From the NCBI GenBank assembly GCA_002441445.1, contig DJWC01000164.1, positions 19,971 through 63,037 of the forward strand: DNA of 43,067 bases, given 5' to 3'. The position numbers and the translations under genes are program-made. Source of the stretch: Pusillimonas sp. UBA6240 (lineage in GTDB: Bacteria > Pseudomonadota > Gammaproteobacteria > Burkholderiales > Burkholderiaceae_B). Shown in pieces: positions 1-7,813 of this stretch. A model generated the notes under the pieces. It made no database searches, had not been told where the DNA came from, and worked only from the letters and a program-made list of their open reading frames with translations. How positions within the stretch are numbered: position 1 is the first letter of the stretch; every line of letters starts with the position of its first letter.

Positions 1-861
1 GGCGGCGTGGAAAGCATGAGCCGCGCGCCCTTCGTGGTCGCCAGGGCCGAATCGGCCTTCAGCCCCACCATGAAGGTCTACAACTCCGCCGTGGGCGTGC
101 GCTTTCCCAACCCTGCCATCGAGGCTCAATACGGCGCCGACACCATGCCCCAGACGGCGGACAACCTGGCCCGCGAGTACGGCATATCCCGCGAACAGGC
201 GGACCAGTTCGCGCTGGCCTCCCAGGAAAAATACCAGGCGGCCCAGGCGGCCGGTTTCTTCGACGATGAGCTCGCCGCCATAGATTTGCCCGCCAAAGGC
301 CGCGCGCCCGCGGCCAGCGTGGCGGTGGATGAACACCCGCGCGCCACCAGCCTGGAGGCCCTGGCCAAGCTGCGCGCCTTGCACGAGGGCGGCGTCACCA
401 CGGCCGGCAATGCCTCGGGCATCAACGATGGCGCGGGCGCCTTGCTGGTGGGCAATGCCGCCATGGGCCGGCGCCTTGGGCTCGAGCCGCTGGCCAGGGT
501 GATGTCGACGGCGGTGTGCGGCGTGCCGCCGCGCATCATGGGCATAGGCCCGGTGCCGGCCTCGCAGAAAGCGCTGGCGCGCGCAGGCGTAACGCTGGAT
601 CAACTGGACGTCATCGAAATCAACGAAGCCTTTGCCGCCCAGGCGCTGGCCTGCGTGAAAGGCCTGGGCCTGGAATTGGACGATGGCCGCGTCAACCCGA
701 ACGGCGGCGCCATCGCCCTGGGCCATCCCTTGGGCGCATCGGGCACCCGCCTGGCGCTGACGGCGCTGCGCGAGCTGCATCGCCGGCAAGGCCGGTACGC
801 CCTCGCGACCATGTGCATAGGCATGGGGCAGGGCATCAGCGTGGTCCTGGAACGCTGCTAG
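1..861 (+). CDS. Acetyl-CoA acyltransferase (thiolase), 3-oxoadipyl-CoA thiolase-like, 5' end missing
   Basis: This is a type II thiolase that cleaves a 3-oxoacyl-CoA with CoA to acetyl-CoA and a shortened acyl-CoA. The frame is open from the first base, so the N-terminus with the nucleophilic Cys lies outside the window; 286 codons are visible. Thiolase landmarks are the GGVESMSRAP segment at the very start, INDGAGALLV, the NEAFA motif, GHPLG with the catalytic His (visible codon 242) and CIGMGQG with the second catalytic Cys (codon 272). The segment around MSRAPFVV resembles PcaF/PaaJ 3-oxoadipyl-CoA thiolases more than FadA, by eye. It is followed by a glutaryl-CoA-dehydrogenase-like gene and an acyl-CoA synthetase on the same strand, so it probably performs the last thiolytic step of a dicarboxylate-CoA pathway. 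The family is certain; the substrate is inferred. Confidence 0.9.
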   Translation, partial: GGVESMSRAPFVVARAESAFSPTMKVYNSAVGVRFPNPAIEAQYGADTMPQTADNLAREYGISREQADQFALASQEKYQAAQAAGFFDDELAAIDLPAKGRAPAASVAVDEHPRATSLEALAKLRALHEGGVTTAGNASGINDGAGALLVGNAAMGRRLGLEPLARVMSTAVCGVPPRIMGIGPVPASQKALARAGVTLDQLDVIEINEAFAAQALACVKGLGLELDDGRVNPNGGAIALGHPLGASGTRLALTALRELHRRQGRYALATMCIGMGQGISVVLERC

Positions 862-941
862 ATACTGTCAATGTCGAAGCGCATCCGCGGCCGCCGGCCA
901 CGACACGGCATCCGCGAAAGATCGAGGCAAGGGAGTCAACC

Positions 942-2228
942 ATGATCAGCAGCCCCATCAGTCCAGAAGCAGACGCCGCCCGGGACGGCGGCGAGCGCGC
1001 GGCCGGCTCTCGGGACCATGGACCCAATGAGGAAGAGCGCCGCATCGCCAGCATGCGCAACGGCCAGTTCGATTGGCGCGATCCCTTCCTGATCGACGCC
1101 CAGCTGACCGAAGAAGAACGCATGATGCGCGACAGCGTCGCCGCCTACGCCAGCGAGAAGCTGATGCCGCGCATCGTGCAGGCGCACCGCCACGAGACTT
1201 TCGACGTGGAGGTCATGAAGGAAATGGCCGAGCTCGGCCTGCTGGGCGCGACCATCAAAGGCTATGGCTGCGCCGGCATAGGCTATGTGGCTTATGGATT
1301 GATCTCCCGCGAGCTCGAGCGCGTGGATTCCAGCTTCCGTTCCGCCTTGGGGGTGCAGAGCACGCTGGCCATGCTGCCCATTTACCTGTTCGGCAGCGAG
1401 GATCACCGGCAGCATTGGCTGCCGCGCCTGGCCAGCGCCGAAGCGCTGGGCTGCTTCGGCCTGACCGAGCCCCACTCCGGCTCCGACCCGTCCGCCATGA
1501 GCACGCGCGCCCGCAAGGTCGACGGCGGCTACCGCCTGACGGGGCAAAAAACCTGGATCAGCCACGCACATCTGGCCGATGTCATGGTAGTCTGGGCCAA
1601 AGACGACGGCGGCGACATACGCGGCTTCCTGCTGGAACGCGGCATGCCCGGGCTGGCTACTGCCAAGATAGAAGGGAAGTTCGCCGTGCGCGCATCGCCT
1701 ACGGGGCAAATCTTCATGGATGATGTTTTCGTTCCCGCCGAAAACATGCTGCCGGGCGCCAAAGGCCTGTCGGGGCCCTTCGCCTGCCTGGCGAATGCGC
1801 GCTTCGGCATCTGCTGGGGCGCGGTGGGCGCCGCCGAATTCTGCTGGCACACGGCCCGCCAGTACGTCATGGACAGGCAGCAGTTCGGCCGCCCTTTGGC
1901 CGCCAGCCAATTGGTGCAAAAGAAACTGGCCGACATGCAGACCGACATCACCTTGAACCTGCTCGCCTGCCTGCATGTCAGCCGCCTGCGCGACGCCCGC
2001 AAGGCCACGCCCGAAATGATCTCGCTGCTCAAGCGCAACTGCGCCGGCAAGGCGCTGGAGATCGCCCGCAGCGCGCGCGACATGCTGGGTGGCAACGGCA
2101 TCAGCGACGAATATCATGTCATCCGCCACCTGCTGAACATGGAGGCGGTCAACACCCTGGAAGGCACGCACGACATTCATGCCCTGGTGCTGGGTCGCGC
2201 CCAGACAGGCATACAGGCCTTCGCCTGA
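942..2228 (+). CDS. Acyl-CoA dehydrogenase, glutaryl-CoA dehydrogenase-like
   Basis: An FAD-dependent acyl-CoA dehydrogenase of 428 residues that oxidises an acyl-CoA at C2-C3; glutaryl-CoA dehydrogenases also decarboxylate. The C-terminal block NTLEGTHDIHALVLGRAQTG, with catalytic base Glu407, is the GcdH signature, and FRSALGVQSTLAM holds the Arg-Ser pair that GcdH uses to bind the distal carboxylate. The FAD/substrate segments GCFGLTEPHSGSDPSAM and KTWISHAHLADV are present. The ATG at 942 follows GCAAGGGAG; the frame is open far upstream, but that part overlaps the thiolase and carries no family sequence. The first 30 or so residues are an extra polar extension. The thiolase ends 80 bp upstream and an acyl-CoA synthetase starts 10 bp downstream. 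A dicarboxylyl-CoA substrate such as glutaryl-CoA or a homologue is likely; the exact substrate is unproven. Confidence 0.9.
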   Translation: MISSPISPEADAARDGGERAAGSRDHGPNEEERRIASMRNGQFDWRDPFLIDAQLTEEERMMRDSVAAYASEKLMPRIVQAHRHETFDVEVMKEMAELGLLGATIKGYGCAGIGYVAYGLISRELERVDSSFRSALGVQSTLAMLPIYLFGSEDHRQHWLPRLASAEALGCFGLTEPHSGSDPSAMSTRARKVDGGYRLTGQKTWISHAHLADVMVVWAKDDGGDIRGFLLERGMPGLATAKIEGKFAVRASPTGQIFMDDVFVPAENMLPGAKGLSGPFACLANARFGICWGAVGAAEFCWHTARQYVMDRQQFGRPLAASQLVQKKLADMQTDITLNLLACLHVSRLRDARKATPEMISLLKRNCAGKALEIARSARDMLGGNGISDEYHVIRHLLNMEAVNTLEGTHDIHALVLGRAQTGIQAFA

Positions 2229-2238
2229 GGACCTCCCG

Positions 2239-4488
2239 ATGCAGAACGCAACCATGACCGCGAGTCCAAGCGCAAACTCCGCTCATCCCGGCGAGACCGG
2301 GCGGCACAGCCCCGCCGTTACGCAGCCGGCGACTCCGCCGGCGCCAGGCCCCGCGTCCGGCCGGCAAACCGGCCGCCATGACATCCTTGCGCGCATGTTG
2401 CGGCCGCGGTCCGTGGCCGTCATCGGCGCATCGGCGCAATTCTCCAAAGTCAACGGCAGGCCTTTGAAGCACCTGCTGGAAAAAGGCTATGGCGGCAAGA
2501 TATACCCCGTCAATCCCAAATATGCCGAATTGGGCGGCCTGCCCTGTTATCCCGACGCCGCCAGCCTGCCGGAGCCTCCCGACCTGGCGGTGATCGCCGT
2601 GCCTGCCAAGGACGTACCGGCCAGCCTGCGCGAATTGGGCGCCGCCGGCGGGCGCGCCGCCGTCGTCTTCAGTTCCGGTTTCGGCGAGCTGGGCGAAGTC
2701 GGCCTGGCGCAAGAGCACCGCTTGCGCGATATCGCGCGCGAATACGGCATGGTGCTGTGCGGTCCGAACTGCCTGGGTTTCATCAACGCCCACGAGAACG
2801 TCTACGCCACGTTCAGCCAATATGCCGACGGCCCGACCCATTCCGGCCCCATCGGCTTCGTCACTCAGTCGGGCGCTTTCGGCACGGCCATCGCGGCCCT
2901 GGTGCGCGAGCGCGGCCTGGGCCTGGGGTATTTCGTCAATACGGGCAACGAGGCGGACGCCAGTTTCAGCGAATTGATGTCGGTGGTGATTGAGGATCCA
3001 CGCGTGCGCGTGGCCGCCGGCTACCTGGAAGGCATACGCGACGGCGAGGCGCTGGTCGCCCTGGCGCGCCGCTGCCGCGAACTGGGCAAGCCCCTGGTGC
3101 TGGCCAAAGTCGGCCGCACCGCCAGCGGGGCGCGCGCGGCGGCCTCGCATACGGGCTCGCTGGCGGTGGAAGACGCGCTGTTCGACGCGGTGGCGCGCCA
3201 GTACGGCGTGCTGCGCGCGCGCAATGAAGAGCAGATGCTGGACATGCTGCAAGCCTTGGCCGGCTGCGGCACTCCCGCCGGCAACGGCCTGGGCATCATC
3301 ACCCAATCCGGCGGCGCGGGCGTGATGATGGCCGATCGCGCCGAGGAAATCGGCCTGGCCGTTCCGGTGCTGCAGCCGTCCACCAGCGCGGCGCTGCAGA
3401 AGGTCATGCCCGCCTATGGTTCCAGCGGCAATCCCGTCGACATTACCGGGCAATTCGTGGCCGAGCCGGAATTGCTGCGCGAGTCGGTCCTGATCCTGCT
3501 GGACGACCCCAATGTGCACATCGCCGTCGTATGGCTGCAATTGATGACGGCGCACGTGGACACGCTGGTCGAGATTTTCAGCCGGATACGCAAGCAGGCG
3601 AGCAAGCCCTTCATCGTATGCTGGGTGGCGGCCCCGCCGGGCGCGGCCGAGCGCCTGCGCCAGCACGGCATCGTCATGTTCGGCGCGGGCGAGCGCGCGG
3701 TCGAGGCGGCCGCAGCGCTGACGCGCTACGGCGCCATCCAGCGCGCGCACCAAGCGGGCGATGGCGCCGAGCCGGCGTTCCAGCCCATGCGCCTGCCCTA
3801 CGGCGACGGCCCGCTGCCCACGCTGGATGCCGTCGCCCTGCTGGAGCAGGCGGGCGTGCCCATGGCCCCGGTGGAACTGGCCGCCTCGGCGGATCAGGCG
3901 GTGCAGGCCTGGCGGCGCTTTGGTCGCCCCGTGGCGCTGAAGATCGAATCGCCCGACATCCTGCACAAGACGGATGTGGGCGGCGTCATGCTCAACCTGG
4001 ACGGCGAAGATGCGATACGCGAGGCATATGGCGAGCTGTTGGCCGCCTGCGCGCGCGCCCGCCCCGATGCCGCCGTGGCGGGCGTCATCGTCCAGCCCAT
4101 GAGCGCGGGCCATGTGGAACTGGTCATCGGCGTCAAACGCGACCCCGTATTCGGTGCCATGGTCATGGTGGGCTGCGGCGGCATTCTGCTGGAAGTCCTG
4201 CGCGACGTGGCGTTCCGGCGCGCGCCGTTCTCCGCCAAAGAAGCGCGCGCCATGCTGGAAGAACTGCGCATGCGTCCGGTGCTGGACGGCGTGCGCGGCC
4301 GTCCGCCCGTCGATGTGGACCAGCTTTGCGGCATGCTGTCCCGCCTGTCGCAGTGGGCGGCGTCGGTCGCGGGCCAGTTGTACGAGCTCGACCTGAATCC
4401 CGTTTTAGCAGGCCCCGATGGTCCGGTCGGGGTCGATTGCGTCGTGGTGCTCCGGACAATCACTCAGCAGCTTCAAGAGCCCCGTTGA
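2239..4488 (+). CDS. NDP-forming acyl-CoA synthetase (acetate-CoA ligase ADP-forming type, fused subunits)
   Basis: A single-chain acyl-CoA synthetase of the succinyl-CoA-synthetase superfamily (749 residues), which makes a CoA thioester with ATP through a phosphohistidine. Domain order is a CoA-binding Rossmann domain (from about residue 50, RPRSVAVIGAS), a ligase-CoA domain holding the phosphorylated His304 in AASHTGSLA, and a C-terminal ATP-grasp domain (KIESPDILHKTDVGGV onwards). The alpha and beta parts are fused, as in archaeal-type Acd and bacterial Pat-like proteins, but no acetyltransferase domain is seen. The first 45 residues are Pro/Ala-rich and probably disordered. ATG 2239 is preceded by TGAGGA overlapping the upstream stop. 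It probably activates the acid used by the dehydrogenase and thiolase encoded upstream. The substrate is not deducible from sequence. Confidence 0.9.
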   Translation: MQNATMTASPSANSAHPGETGRHSPAVTQPATPPAPGPASGRQTGRHDILARMLRPRSVAVIGASAQFSKVNGRPLKHLLEKGYGGKIYPVNPKYAELGGLPCYPDAASLPEPPDLAVIAVPAKDVPASLRELGAAGGRAAVVFSSGFGELGEVGLAQEHRLRDIAREYGMVLCGPNCLGFINAHENVYATFSQYADGPTHSGPIGFVTQSGAFGTAIAALVRERGLGLGYFVNTGNEADASFSELMSVVIEDPRVRVAAGYLEGIRDGEALVALARRCRELGKPLVLAKVGRTASGARAAASHTGSLAVEDALFDAVARQYGVLRARNEEQMLDMLQALAGCGTPAGNGLGIITQSGGAGVMMADRAEEIGLAVPVLQPSTSAALQKVMPAYGSSGNPVDITGQFVAEPELLRESVLILLDDPNVHIAVVWLQLMTAHVDTLVEIFSRIRKQASKPFIVCWVAAPPGAAERLRQHGIVMFGAGERAVEAAAALTRYGAIQRAHQAGDGAEPAFQPMRLPYGDGPLPTLDAVALLEQAGVPMAPVELAASADQAVQAWRRFGRPVALKIESPDILHKTDVGGVMLNLDGEDAIREAYGELLAACARARPDAAVAGVIVQPMSAGHVELVIGVKRDPVFGAMVMVGCGGILLEVLRDVAFRRAPFSAKEARAMLEELRMRPVLDGVRGRPPVDVDQLCGMLSRLSQWAASVAGQLYELDLNPVLAGPDGPVGVDCVVVLRTITQQLQEPR

Positions 4489-4503
4489 AGGGTCATTAAC
4501 CCA

Positions 4504-4519
4504 TTCCGCTCCGGCGGAA
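4504..4519 (+). other. Intercistronic stem-loop with UNCG-type tetraloop
   Basis: TTCCGC-TCCG-GCGGAA forms a perfect 6-bp stem closed as C(UCCG)G, which belongs to the unusually stable UNCG tetraloop class. It lies 15 bases after the acyl-CoA synthetase stop, directly before the AGGAGA ribosome-binding site of the Bug receptor gene. No T-run follows, so an mRNA processing or stabilising element is more likely than a terminator. Confidence 0.5.
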
Positions 4520-4533
4520 CAGGAGACAAAGCG

Positions 4534-5544
4534 ATGTTGCATGCGAAATTCAAAGGCATTTCGGGTACCCTGGCATTATCCGCGGTCGCCGCGGCCTGCA
4601 TGGCGGCTGGCCCCGCGTGGGCCAAGTCCGACTATCCCTCGCGCCCCATTACATTGATCACGCCCTACAGCACGGGCGGCGATTCGGACCTGGCGGCGCG
4701 CAATTTCAGCGCCGTGGCCCAGAAGTATTTCGGCCAGCCGGTGGTGGTGGTCAACAAGCCCGGCGCCAGCGGCGTCATCGGCTCGGAACAGGGCCGTACC
4801 GCTGCCCCCGACGGCTATACCCTGCTGCTGTCGCGGCCGGGCTCGCAGGCGATACTGCCCGCCATCGCGCCGTCCAAGACCAAATACAAATGGGACGACT
4901 TCACCTCCATAGGGTTGCTGGAACTCAACCCCTACGGCTGCTACGTCAAAGGCGATTCGCCTTACAAAACCTACAAGGACCTGGAAAAGGCCTTGCGCAG
5001 CAAGGGCGGCAGCATGAACTACGGCACGGCCGGCGCCCTGACGACCAACGACATGGGGCCGCAGGTGCTGTTCTCCGAACTGAAGCTCAGCGGCAAGCGC
5101 CCCACGCAAATCCCCTACAAGGGTACGGGCGAAGCCACCAGCGCGCTGCTCGCGGGGCAGGTGGATTTTTCATGCAGCAGCATCGGACCGGCTTACGGCC
5201 TGATCAAGGCGGGCAATTTGCGCGCCCTGTTCGTGACCACGCCGGAACGCCTGAAAACCTTGCCGGACGTGCCCACCGCCAAAGAACTCGGGCTTGAGAA
5301 AATGAATCAGATCACCGGCTGGAGCGGCATATCCGGCCCTCCGGGCATGCCGGACGAAATCGTCCAGAAAATCTGGAAGGTGATGGAACAGACCGGCAAA
5401 GACGCCACCTGGATCAGAGCCACGGAAAACGCCGGCTCGGTGCCTTACATGAAAGGGCCTGCGGAAGCCAAGAAATTCAACAAGGAGCAGTTCGAGGTCT
5501 ACCACGAACTGGGCAAATCGCTGGGTATCATCGATAAGCTTTGA
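4534..5544 (+). CDS. Bug-family (TctC) periplasmic solute-binding receptor
   Basis: A periplasmic receptor of the tripartite tricarboxylate transporter family (336 residues). It has an N-terminal signal peptide ending near AGPAWA (about residue 29). The mature start DYPSRPITLITPYSTGGDSD contains the Bug ligand-loop pattern, followed by VVVVNKPGASGVIG, PDGYTLLLSR and IPYKGTGEA. Bug proteins bind carboxylated ligands through water-bridged contacts with the two loops. ATG 4534 follows AGGAGACAAAGCG. It is the last gene of the thiolase / dehydrogenase / acyl-CoA synthetase operon, so it probably captures the acid that this operon activates and degrades. No TctA/TctB membrane genes accompany it; such orphan receptors are common in Bordetella relatives. 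Confidence 0.93.
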   Translation: MLHAKFKGISGTLALSAVAAACMAAGPAWAKSDYPSRPITLITPYSTGGDSDLAARNFSAVAQKYFGQPVVVVNKPGASGVIGSEQGRTAAPDGYTLLLSRPGSQAILPAIAPSKTKYKWDDFTSIGLLELNPYGCYVKGDSPYKTYKDLEKALRSKGGSMNYGTAGALTTNDMGPQVLFSELKLSGKRPTQIPYKGTGEATSALLAGQVDFSCSSIGPAYGLIKAGNLRALFVTTPERLKTLPDVPTAKELGLEKMNQITGWSGISGPPGMPDEIVQKIWKVMEQTGKDATWIRATENAGSVPYMKGPAEAKKFNKEQFEVYHELGKSLGIIDKL

Positions 5545-5580
5545 TCCCGGGGAAGCATGTGGCCGGGGCCTGTCGATACT

Positions 5581-5624
5581 AAAGGGCATGCACCCGAAGG
5601 GTGAGCGCGCAAGAGCCGCCCTTT
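5581..5624. terminator. Possible bidirectional terminator structure between convergent genes
   Basis: AAAGGGC (5581-5587) pairs with GCCCTTT (5618-5624), enclosing a second hairpin CACCC-GAA-GGGTG (5591-5603). It sits between the Bug gene (+) and the LysR gene (-), which converge here. The A and T ends would give a short U-tract in either direction. The loop is long, so this is tentative. Confidence 0.35.
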
Positions 5625-5672
5625 GCGCCGCGCCATGCCTGTGTCCTGGCCGCAGCTCTGCTCTTTGCAGCC

Positions 5673-6593
5673 TTACTCTGCGCCGCCCTGCTCCCGGCCG
5701 GAGCGCGGGGACGCCTGCTTGTGGCGTTCGAACAGCTCGCACAGCGCCCGTGTAACGGGCTTCTTGCCGTGCTCCAGCCGTTCCAGCATGCCCACCCGGC
5801 GCACGATGGGCTTGCCGGGCAATTGCTTGATGGCCAGTTGCTGGCTGGACCATTCCGCATTGGCCAGTTGCGGCACGATGGCGACGCCATAATGCTGCCG
5901 CACCAGCTGGGCAATGGCTTCGATAGAGTTCAGCTCCAGCGCGATGGCGGGCGTCACGCCCAGTTGCTCCAGCGCGTAGCCGACCAGCCGGCCCGTCCAC
6001 AAGGAGCGGTCGAATTGCAGAAAGGGTTCTTGCCGCAGCAAATCCATCACGGACCGGCGCGCCATGCCTTGCGGCGCGATCAGCACCAGCCTTTCCTGGT
6101 AGAAAGGCGTCCACATCAGGCCTTGCGGGACGGCGCTGGGCGGTTCGGTGACCACCGCCGCGTCCAGCTCGCCCTGCGCCACCATGCTGGCGAACTGGCC
6201 CGACTGCCCGGCCAGCAGGCGCAGATCCAGGTTGGGATATTCGCGCTTGATATCCGCGAGCGCGCTGCCGAAAGAACCCATCAGCGCCGACACCAGGGCG
6301 CCCATGTGCAATGTGCCGCGCAGCACACCATCGGATTGCGCCAGTAGGCTGTCGTAGTCGGCCACCAGCTTTTCCAGGCGGTCCAGCACGCGCCGCCCGT
6401 CGGGCGTAACGGTGAAGGCATGCGCGCCGCGTTCGAACAGCCGCAGGCCGAGTTCGGCTTCCAGGTTTTTGATCTGCAGGCTGACTGCCGCCTGGGTCAG
6501 CCCGATTTGCCGCCCGACCTCGGCGAAGCTGCCGAGCCTGGCCGCCGCCAGCGCCGTGCGGAATTGCCTGATGGAAGACATACCCCTATCCAT
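5673..6593 (-). CDS. LysR-type transcriptional regulator
   Basis: A LysR-family regulator of 306 residues. The N-terminal winged helix-turn-helix is clear (FRTALAAARLGSFAEVGRQI then LTQAAVSLQIKNLEAELG LRLFERG), followed by a periplasmic-binding-protein-like effector domain (residues about 90-290). It is divergent from the sdhB-like operon starting at 6708 and is the probable regulator of it. ATG at 6593 was taken as the start; an in-frame ATG at 6581 is an alternative, and neither has a convincing ribosome-binding site. The 114-bp divergent region holds a perfect inverted repeat that fits a LysR operator. The effector is expected to be a substrate or intermediate of the adjacent dicarboxylate pathway. 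Confidence 0.92.
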   Translation of the reverse strand: MDRGMSSIRQFRTALAAARLGSFAEVGRQIGLTQAAVSLQIKNLEAELGLRLFERGAHAFTVTPDGRRVLDRLEKLVADYDSLLAQSDGVLRGTLHMGALVSALMGSFGSALADIKREYPNLDLRLLAGQSGQFASMVAQGELDAAVVTEPPSAVPQGLMWTPFYQERLVLIAPQGMARRSVMDLLRQEPFLQFDRSLWTGRLVGYALEQLGVTPAIALELNSIEAIAQLVRQHYGVAIVPQLANAEWSSQQLAIKQLPGKPIVRRVGMLERLEHGKKPVTRALCELFERHKQASPRSGREQGGAE

Positions 6594-6601
6594 AAAAAAT
6601 A

Positions 6602-6616
6602 TTTGGTCTAACCAAA
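6602..6616. promoter_or_regulatory. Inverted repeat, candidate LysR operator
   Basis: TTTGGT-CTA-ACCAAA is a perfect 6+6 bp inverted repeat 9 bp from the LysR start codon. It fits the T-N11-A dyad that LysR proteins recognise, and an AT-rich stretch follows on the side of the sdhB-like operon. Function is inferred from symmetry and position only. Confidence 0.5.
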
Positions 6617-6666
6617 ATAATTAATAGTTTTACTTTTGTCAAGATTGAGGAGATGATGAACGAGTC

Positions 6667-6683
6667 GGCCTGCAGGCCTTTTT
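6667..6683 (+). other. GC palindrome plus T-run in the operon leader
   Basis: The palindrome GGCCTGCAGGCC (6667-6678) is followed at once by TTTTT, 25 bp before the sdhB-like start. It resembles a very short intrinsic terminator or attenuator. The stem is only 4 bp with a 4-base loop, so it may be inactive. Confidence 0.25.
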
Positions 6684-6707
6684 CTTCATGCATCGGGGTT
6701 TTCTCAC

Positions 6708-7454
6708 ATGTCGGACTCTTCAACTTTGTACGTCGAGGTCTGGCGCGGCGGCGATCAGGGCGGCTATCAGTCGTTCGAGGTGCCGCGCCGCGCAAGCCAG
6801 ACGGTGCTGGACGTGGTCACCCATATCCAGCGCCACCAGGACGCCACGCTGTCCTACCGCTACGCCTGCCGCGTCGGCATGTGCGGCTCCTGCGCCATGC
6901 GCGTCAACGGCGTGGCCCGCTGGACTTGCCGCACCCACGTATCCAATGTCTGTACGGACGGGCGGTTGCAGCTCGCGCCGCTGGCCAACCTGCCGGTCGT
7001 GAAGGACCTGGTCGTGAACATGGATTCCTTCTTCGAAAAAATGCAGGCGGCGCACGGCCGCTTCGTGGGCGAGCACACCCGCTACGAACCCGTGGCCGCG
7101 GTCAAGCCCGACAGCCCCGAACGCCAGGAAGCCGATGCGGGCATCGAGTGCATAGGCTGCGGCGTGTGCTATTCATCCTGTGACGTGGTCAGCTGGCGGC
7201 CCGATTACCTGGGCCCCGCGGCCCTGAACCGCGCCTGGACGCTGGTGAACGACGTGCGCGACATCGACGGCCTGCGCCTGGCGGCGGTGGCGGGCGACGC
7301 GGGCTGCCATTCCTGTCACACCCAAGGGTCCTGTACGGTGCGCTGCCCCAAGCATCTGTCCCCCACCGCCGGTATCTCGGGGCTGAAGCGCATGGCCGCG
7401 CGCGCCGCCATGCGCGGCGAACTGGATGCGGAGCCCTCCGCAGGGAGGCGCTGA
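6708..7454 (+). CDS. Succinate dehydrogenase / fumarate reductase-like iron-sulfur subunit (SdhB/FrdB family)
   Basis: This subunit carries electrons from the flavoprotein to the membrane quinone site (248 residues). The [2Fe-2S] domain has Cys54, Cys59, Cys62 and Cys74. The C-terminal ferredoxin-like domain has CIGCGVCYSSC (148-158) and a second set C200-x2-C203-x4-C208-x3-C212, enough for [4Fe-4S] and [3Fe-4S] clusters. The segment after CYSSC (RPDYLGPAAL) is more like FrdB than E. coli SdhB. It is the first gene of an operon in which the flavoprotein comes sixth, after the anchors and a fumarase-type hydratase. The next gene overlaps in TGATG. The start has only a weak GGGG ribosome-binding site, about 10 bases upstream. 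Confidence 0.9.
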   Translation: MSDSSTLYVEVWRGGDQGGYQSFEVPRRASQTVLDVVTHIQRHQDATLSYRYACRVGMCGSCAMRVNGVARWTCRTHVSNVCTDGRLQLAPLANLPVVKDLVVNMDSFFEKMQAAHGRFVGEHTRYEPVAAVKPDSPERQEADAGIECIGCGVCYSSCDVVSWRPDYLGPAALNRAWTLVNDVRDIDGLRLAAVAGDAGCHSCHTQGSCTVRCPKHLSPTAGISGLKRMAARAAMRGELDAEPSAGRR

Positions 7455-7813
7455 TGTCCCGCAGCATTACTGTCCAGGCGGCCCGCCGCTGGTATTGGCA
7501 GCGCATCACCGCCATGGCCATGGCGCTCTTCGTCGCCATCCATCTCTTTGTCATGGTCTACGCCATCCAGGGCGGCCTCAGCGCGGCCGAAGTCCTGGCG
7601 CGCACGCGCGGCAACATGCTGTGGGCCGTGTTCTATGCGGCCTTCGTCGTGCTGGTGGCCGTGCATGCCTCCATCGGCATCCGCAATGTGCTGATCGAAT
7701 GGGCCGGGCTCAAGGACGGCGCCGCGGGCTGGGCGTCCAGGCTGCTGGGGCTCTTGCTGCTCGTCATGGGCCTGCGGGCGGTATGGGCCGTTACCCTGGG
7801 GGGCGCGGCATGA
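7454..7813 (+). CDS. Succinate dehydrogenase-like cytochrome b membrane anchor (SdhC-like)
   Basis: A 119-residue membrane protein with three predicted transmembrane helices (about residues 18-40, 55-80 and 90-112). QRITAMAMALFVAIHLF and VHASIGIRNVL hold His residues suited to haem b ligation, and the Arg/Thr near the first helix is typical of quinone-site anchors. A strong AGGGAGG precedes the start, which overlaps the sdhB-like stop by one base. It would anchor the iron-sulfur and flavoprotein subunits and pass electrons to or from ubiquinone. The identity rests on size, topology and position, as these anchors are poorly conserved. Confidence 0.8.
   Translation: MSRSITVQAARRWYWQRITAMAMALFVAIHLFVMVYAIQGGLSAAEVLARTRGNMLWAVFYAAFVVLVAVHASIGIRNVLIEWAGLKDGAAGWASRLLGLLLLVMGLRAVWAVTLGGAA

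Noticed and set aside
936..2255. Long open frame on the minus strand opposite the acyl-CoA dehydrogenase (similar ones at 2149-4113, 9437-11368, 11476-12909, 32429-33871 and 39183-40586)
   Set aside because: Each lies antisense to a gene with clear family motifs. The translations are Ala/Arg/Gly/His-rich without recognisable domains, as expected for shadows in high-GC DNA.
6653..7183. Alternative gene starting at ATG 6653 behind GAGGAG
   Set aside because: The Shine-Dalgarno is too close to the ATG and the frame runs out of phase through the well-supported sdhB-like gene. At most it is a leader-peptide start.
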